16,105 bases of DNA from an uncultured Collinsella sp. (GTDB taxonomy: Bacteria > Actinomycetota > Coriobacteriia > Coriobacteriales > Coriobacteriaceae): assembly GCA_900553215.1 (NCBI GenBank), contig USCJ01000010.1, forward strand, positions 1 to 16,105. Reading direction: 5' to 3'. The notes under the pieces are model-generated. The model did no database searches and had not been told where the DNA came from. It saw only the letters and a list, made by a program, of their open reading frames with translations. Position numbers and translations under genes: made by a program. The first letter of the stretch is position 1. Every line of letters starts with the position of its first letter. Below, in pieces: positions 14,066 through 16,105 of this stretch.

Positions 14066-15922
14066 TTAGCAGCCCTCCTTTGCGCAAACAGATGCAGGGG
14101 CGGTCTGGGCGGACGCGGGCAACGCGCTCCCTTGCTGGCCCTCGAGCTCTTCGCGGCGCAGCTGCGACTGGCAAATCTCGCGATAGAGCTGGCAGGTCGC
14201 GTACAGCTCATCGTGCGTGCCCAGGCCCGCGACCGAACCGTGATCGAGCACGCAGATCATGTCGGCATCGCGCACGGTCGAGACGCGCTGGCTCACGATG
14301 ACGGTCGTCAGCGGCAGCCCGCCCTCGGCGGCACCGCGCACGCTGCGCTCGCGAATGGCATGACGAAGCGCCGCGTCGGTCTTAAAGTCGAGCGCCGAGG
14401 CGGAGTCGTCCATGATCAATATCTGAGGCGAACCCACCAAGGCACGTGCGATAGTCAGGCGCTGGCGCTGGCCACCGCTAAAGTTCTTGCCGCCCGCCTC
14501 GACCGGGGCATCCAGGCCTTGGGGCTTGTTGCGCACGAATTCGCTGGCCTGCGCCATATCGAGCGCCGCCCAGAGCTCATCGTCGGTCGCCGCCTCGTCG
14601 CGCCAGGTCAGGTTGCTGCGGATAGTACCGCTCACGAGCGACGCGCGTTGCGGAACGGTCGCAACCACATGGCGCAGCTGGTCGAGCCGCCAGGCGCGCA
14701 CGTCAGCACCCATCACGCACACGCTGCCAGCGCTCGCATCGTACAGGCGCGGGATGAGCGAGACGAGCGTGGACTTGCCGCTGCCCGTGCCGCCGATAAT
14801 GCCGAGCGTTTTGCCCAGCGGCAGCTCCAGGGTCACATCGTTGACGGCATTTGCCGCGCCCGCGCCAAACGAAAAACTCGCATGGTCAAAGCTCAGCGCG
14901 GAGACCGGAACAGCGCCACCCGCCAGGTCGCTCGGCTCGGGCAGCGCAACCGGCTGGTTGCCCCCGTCGGTGATGCTCGGCTCGCAATTGAGCACCTCGT
15001 TGATACGCGACGCGCTGGCACTCGCCTTGGTAAAGACCACCACTAAGTTGGCAACATACACGATAGAGGTGAGGGTCTGCGTCATGTAGTTGACGAACGC
15101 CATGACCTGGCCCTGCGTAAGCTCGCCCACGTTGACCTGGATGCCGCCCACCCACAGGATGGCGCACACGCCCAGGTTCATCACCAAAAACGTGACGGGA
15201 TTAAGGATTGACGAAAGCTTGCCCACCGCGATGGCGGTATGTGCCTGGTCATCGGCCGCTTGGGCAAAGCGCTCGCGCTCATGGTTCTCGCGCACAAAGG
15301 CGCGAACCACGCGGGCGCCCGAAAGCCCCTCGCGGCAAATGAGCGCAATGCGGTCGAGCTTTGCCTGCAGCTGCTTGTAGTACGGAATGCAGCGCGCCAT
15401 GACAAACCAAAACACCAGGCCGATAGCGGGCGTGCAGATCAAGAAGATCATGCCGAGCTTAAGGTCGATGGCAAGGGCCGCGACCATGGAGCCCACCGCT
15501 AGGAAGGGCCAGCGGATGAGCATGCGCACGCCCAGCGCCACAGCGAGCTGCACCTGGTTGACGTCGTTGGTGATGCGGGTGATGAGCGACGGCGTGCCAA
15601 AACGGTCGAGTTCGGCATAGCTCAGCTTGTTGATGTGCTGGTAGAGCGCGCCGCGAATGTCGGTGCCCATGCCCTGCGAGGTGAGCGCCGCCATCTTTTG
15701 GCAGACGAGCGTAAACGAGATGCCGATCACAGCCATGGCGGCGAGCACCGCGCCGTAACGGACGACGGCGTTGACATCGTGTGCGCCGATGCCCTTATCG
15801 ATCATCTGGGCAATCACCAGTGGCGTAAGCAGGTCAAAGATCACTTCGATCAGCTTGCACGCAGGACCAATCACCATATAGCGGCGAAACTTACCGCCAA
15901 AACGCCTGAGCAGCTCAATCAT
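14066..15922 (-). CDS. ABC exporter half-transporter with degenerate catalytic site (BmrC-like subunit of a heterodimer)
   Basis: The protein is 618 aa from the ATG at 15920-15922, chosen because AGGGAG lies 9 nt upstream (15932-15937); the frame stays open to a TTG at 15955, which has no such site. The membrane domain (about 15-300) is followed by the nucleotide-binding domain: Walker A GGTGSGKST (about 377-385), Q-loop PQRASL, signature FSGGQ (about 481-485), Walker B ILIMDD with Asp (about 506) replacing the catalytic Glu, and VSQRVST with Gln (about 545) replacing the H-loop His. Glu to Asp plus His to Gln is the hallmark of the degenerate subunit in heterodimeric exporters (BmrC, TM287). 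Its intact signature completes the partner's active site. The tail beyond about 590 is low-complexity and ends in VCAKEGC. Confidence 0.95.
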   Translation of the reverse strand: MIELLRRFGGKFRRYMVIGPACKLIEVIFDLLTPLVIAQMIDKGIGAHDVNAVVRYGAVLAAMAVIGISFTLVCQKMAALTSQGMGTDIRGALYQHINKLSYAELDRFGTPSLITRITNDVNQVQLAVALGVRMLIRWPFLAVGSMVAALAIDLKLGMIFLICTPAIGLVFWFVMARCIPYYKQLQAKLDRIALICREGLSGARVVRAFVRENHERERFAQAADDQAHTAIAVGKLSSILNPVTFLVMNLGVCAILWVGGIQVNVGELTQGQVMAFVNYMTQTLTSIVYVANLVVVFTKASASASRINEVLNCEPSITDGGNQPVALPEPSDLAGGAVPVSALSFDHASFSFGAGAANAVNDVTLELPLGKTLGIIGGTGSGKSTLVSLIPRLYDASAGSVCVMGADVRAWRLDQLRHVVATVPQRASLVSGTIRSNLTWRDEAATDDELWAALDMAQASEFVRNKPQGLDAPVEAGGKNFSGGQRQRLTIARALVGSPQILIMDDSASALDFKTDAALRHAIRERSVRGAAEGGLPLTTVIVSQRVSTVRDADMICVLDHGSVAGLGTHDELYATCQLYREICQSQLRREELEGQQGSALPASAQTAPASVCAKEGC

Positions 15923-15966
15923 AAAAAGGCGCTCCCTATCATCATTCACACTCAATTCGAATCATG

Positions 15967-15996
15967 ATAGTACGGTGAGCCCAAAAGAAGCGTAAA
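15967..15996 (-). promoter_or_regulatory. Possible promoter of the ABC exporter operon
   Basis: On the minus strand, TTTACG (15991-15996) and TACTAT (15967-15972) are separated by 18 nt; each matches 4 of 6 consensus bases. The start of transcription would be near 15960, leaving a leader of about 38 nt. Two short palindromes follow (TTCGAA at 15957-15962 and ATCATGAT at 15961-15968) and could bind a regulator. Confidence 0.35.
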
Positions 15997-16014
15997 CAAC
16001 TCGTCATTTCTAAT

Positions 16015-16028
16015 GGGATTCGGTTTCC
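16015..16028 (+). repeat. Isolated copy of the 14-bp box of the 62-bp array
   Basis: GGGATTCGGTTTCC differs at one base from the box at 9459-9472 in the array. It lies alone in the spacer upstream of the ABC operon, 6.3 kb from the nearest array copy. Confidence 0.5.
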
Positions 16029-16076
16029 AGAGAAGCGGAGAGGCGCGCATGCCCGGTCAGCGGCGCGCCAATCGCC

Positions 16077-16085
16077 TGATATACT
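16077..16085 (+). promoter_or_regulatory. Outward-facing extended -10 promoter at the right edge
   Basis: TGA-TATACT (16077-16085) matches the extended -10 form. The gene it serves would lie beyond the window. A 7-bp inverted repeat GGCGCGC (16042-16048) / GCGCGCC (16063-16069) lies over the -35 region and may be an operator. No gene is visible in 15956-16105. Confidence 0.35.
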
Positions 16086-16105
16086 TACATTAGTGCTACC
16101 AAGTT

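Noticed and set aside
12269..15046. 925-codon open frame on the plus strand opposite the ABC genes
   Set aside because: It runs antisense across both clearly identified ABC genes, has the Arg/His/Ala-rich composition of a GC-rich shadow frame, and shows no domain.

Overview
The window looks like a piece of a high-GC Gram-positive chromosome, most likely a gut coriobacterium such as Collinsella or a close relative. The coding DNA is GC-rich, sortase-anchored and SipW-type secreted proteins are present, there is an AAA_14/DUF4143 ATPase of a kind common in such genomes, and antisense frames stay open as is usual for GC-rich codon use. The genus is inferred from gene content and codon use, not from any marker gene.

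Region 1 (about 206-9023, all minus strand, read from high to low coordinates) is one six-gene secretion and surface-fibre cluster. It starts with an ER-type (Ser/His) signal peptidase of the SipW kind. Next come a 229-aa TasA/camelysin-like protein with a SipW-type signal, a second such protein (215 aa), a giant 1827-aa secreted protein (GLUG-like beta-helix, Listeria-Bacteroides FxGW repeats, a prealbumin-like C-terminal domain), a third SipW-type protein (189 aa), and a small protein with an LAATG sorting signal of the class E sortase type. The last four genes are packed with gaps of 1 to 3 bp. The first TasA-like gene is instead bracketed by two strong intercistronic hairpins, which suggests that its mRNA level is set separately, as expected for a major fibre subunit. 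The likely logic is that SipW processes three subunits, these build a fibre carrying or retaining the giant adhesin, and the LAATG protein ties the structure to peptidoglycan. No sortase lies in the window.

Region 2 (about 9024-10012) is nearly gene-free. Next to the cluster it is AT-rich (35% GC by count over 9121-9240). It holds a good minus-strand promoter with a dyad in its spacer, an 11-C homopolymer, and an 11-bp inverted repeat. It then holds a striking array of 14-bp boxes in strictly alternating orientation with an exact 62-bp period (about 9398-9692), and a short possible gene remnant.

Region 3 (10013-12177) has a minus-strand flavodoxin-like gene with its own terminator and a plus-strand AAA_14/DUF4143 ATPase. 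The divergent space between them carries five and a part copies of a 23-bp tandem repeat ending at an extended -10 promoter for the ATPase.

Region 4 (12206-15922, minus strand) is a two-gene operon for a heterodimeric type IV ABC exporter of the BmrC/BmrD kind, with the asymmetric catalytic motifs of that class. Upstream of it, at 16015-16028, is one stray copy of the 14-bp box from the 62-bp array, followed by an outward-facing extended -10 promoter at the window edge.
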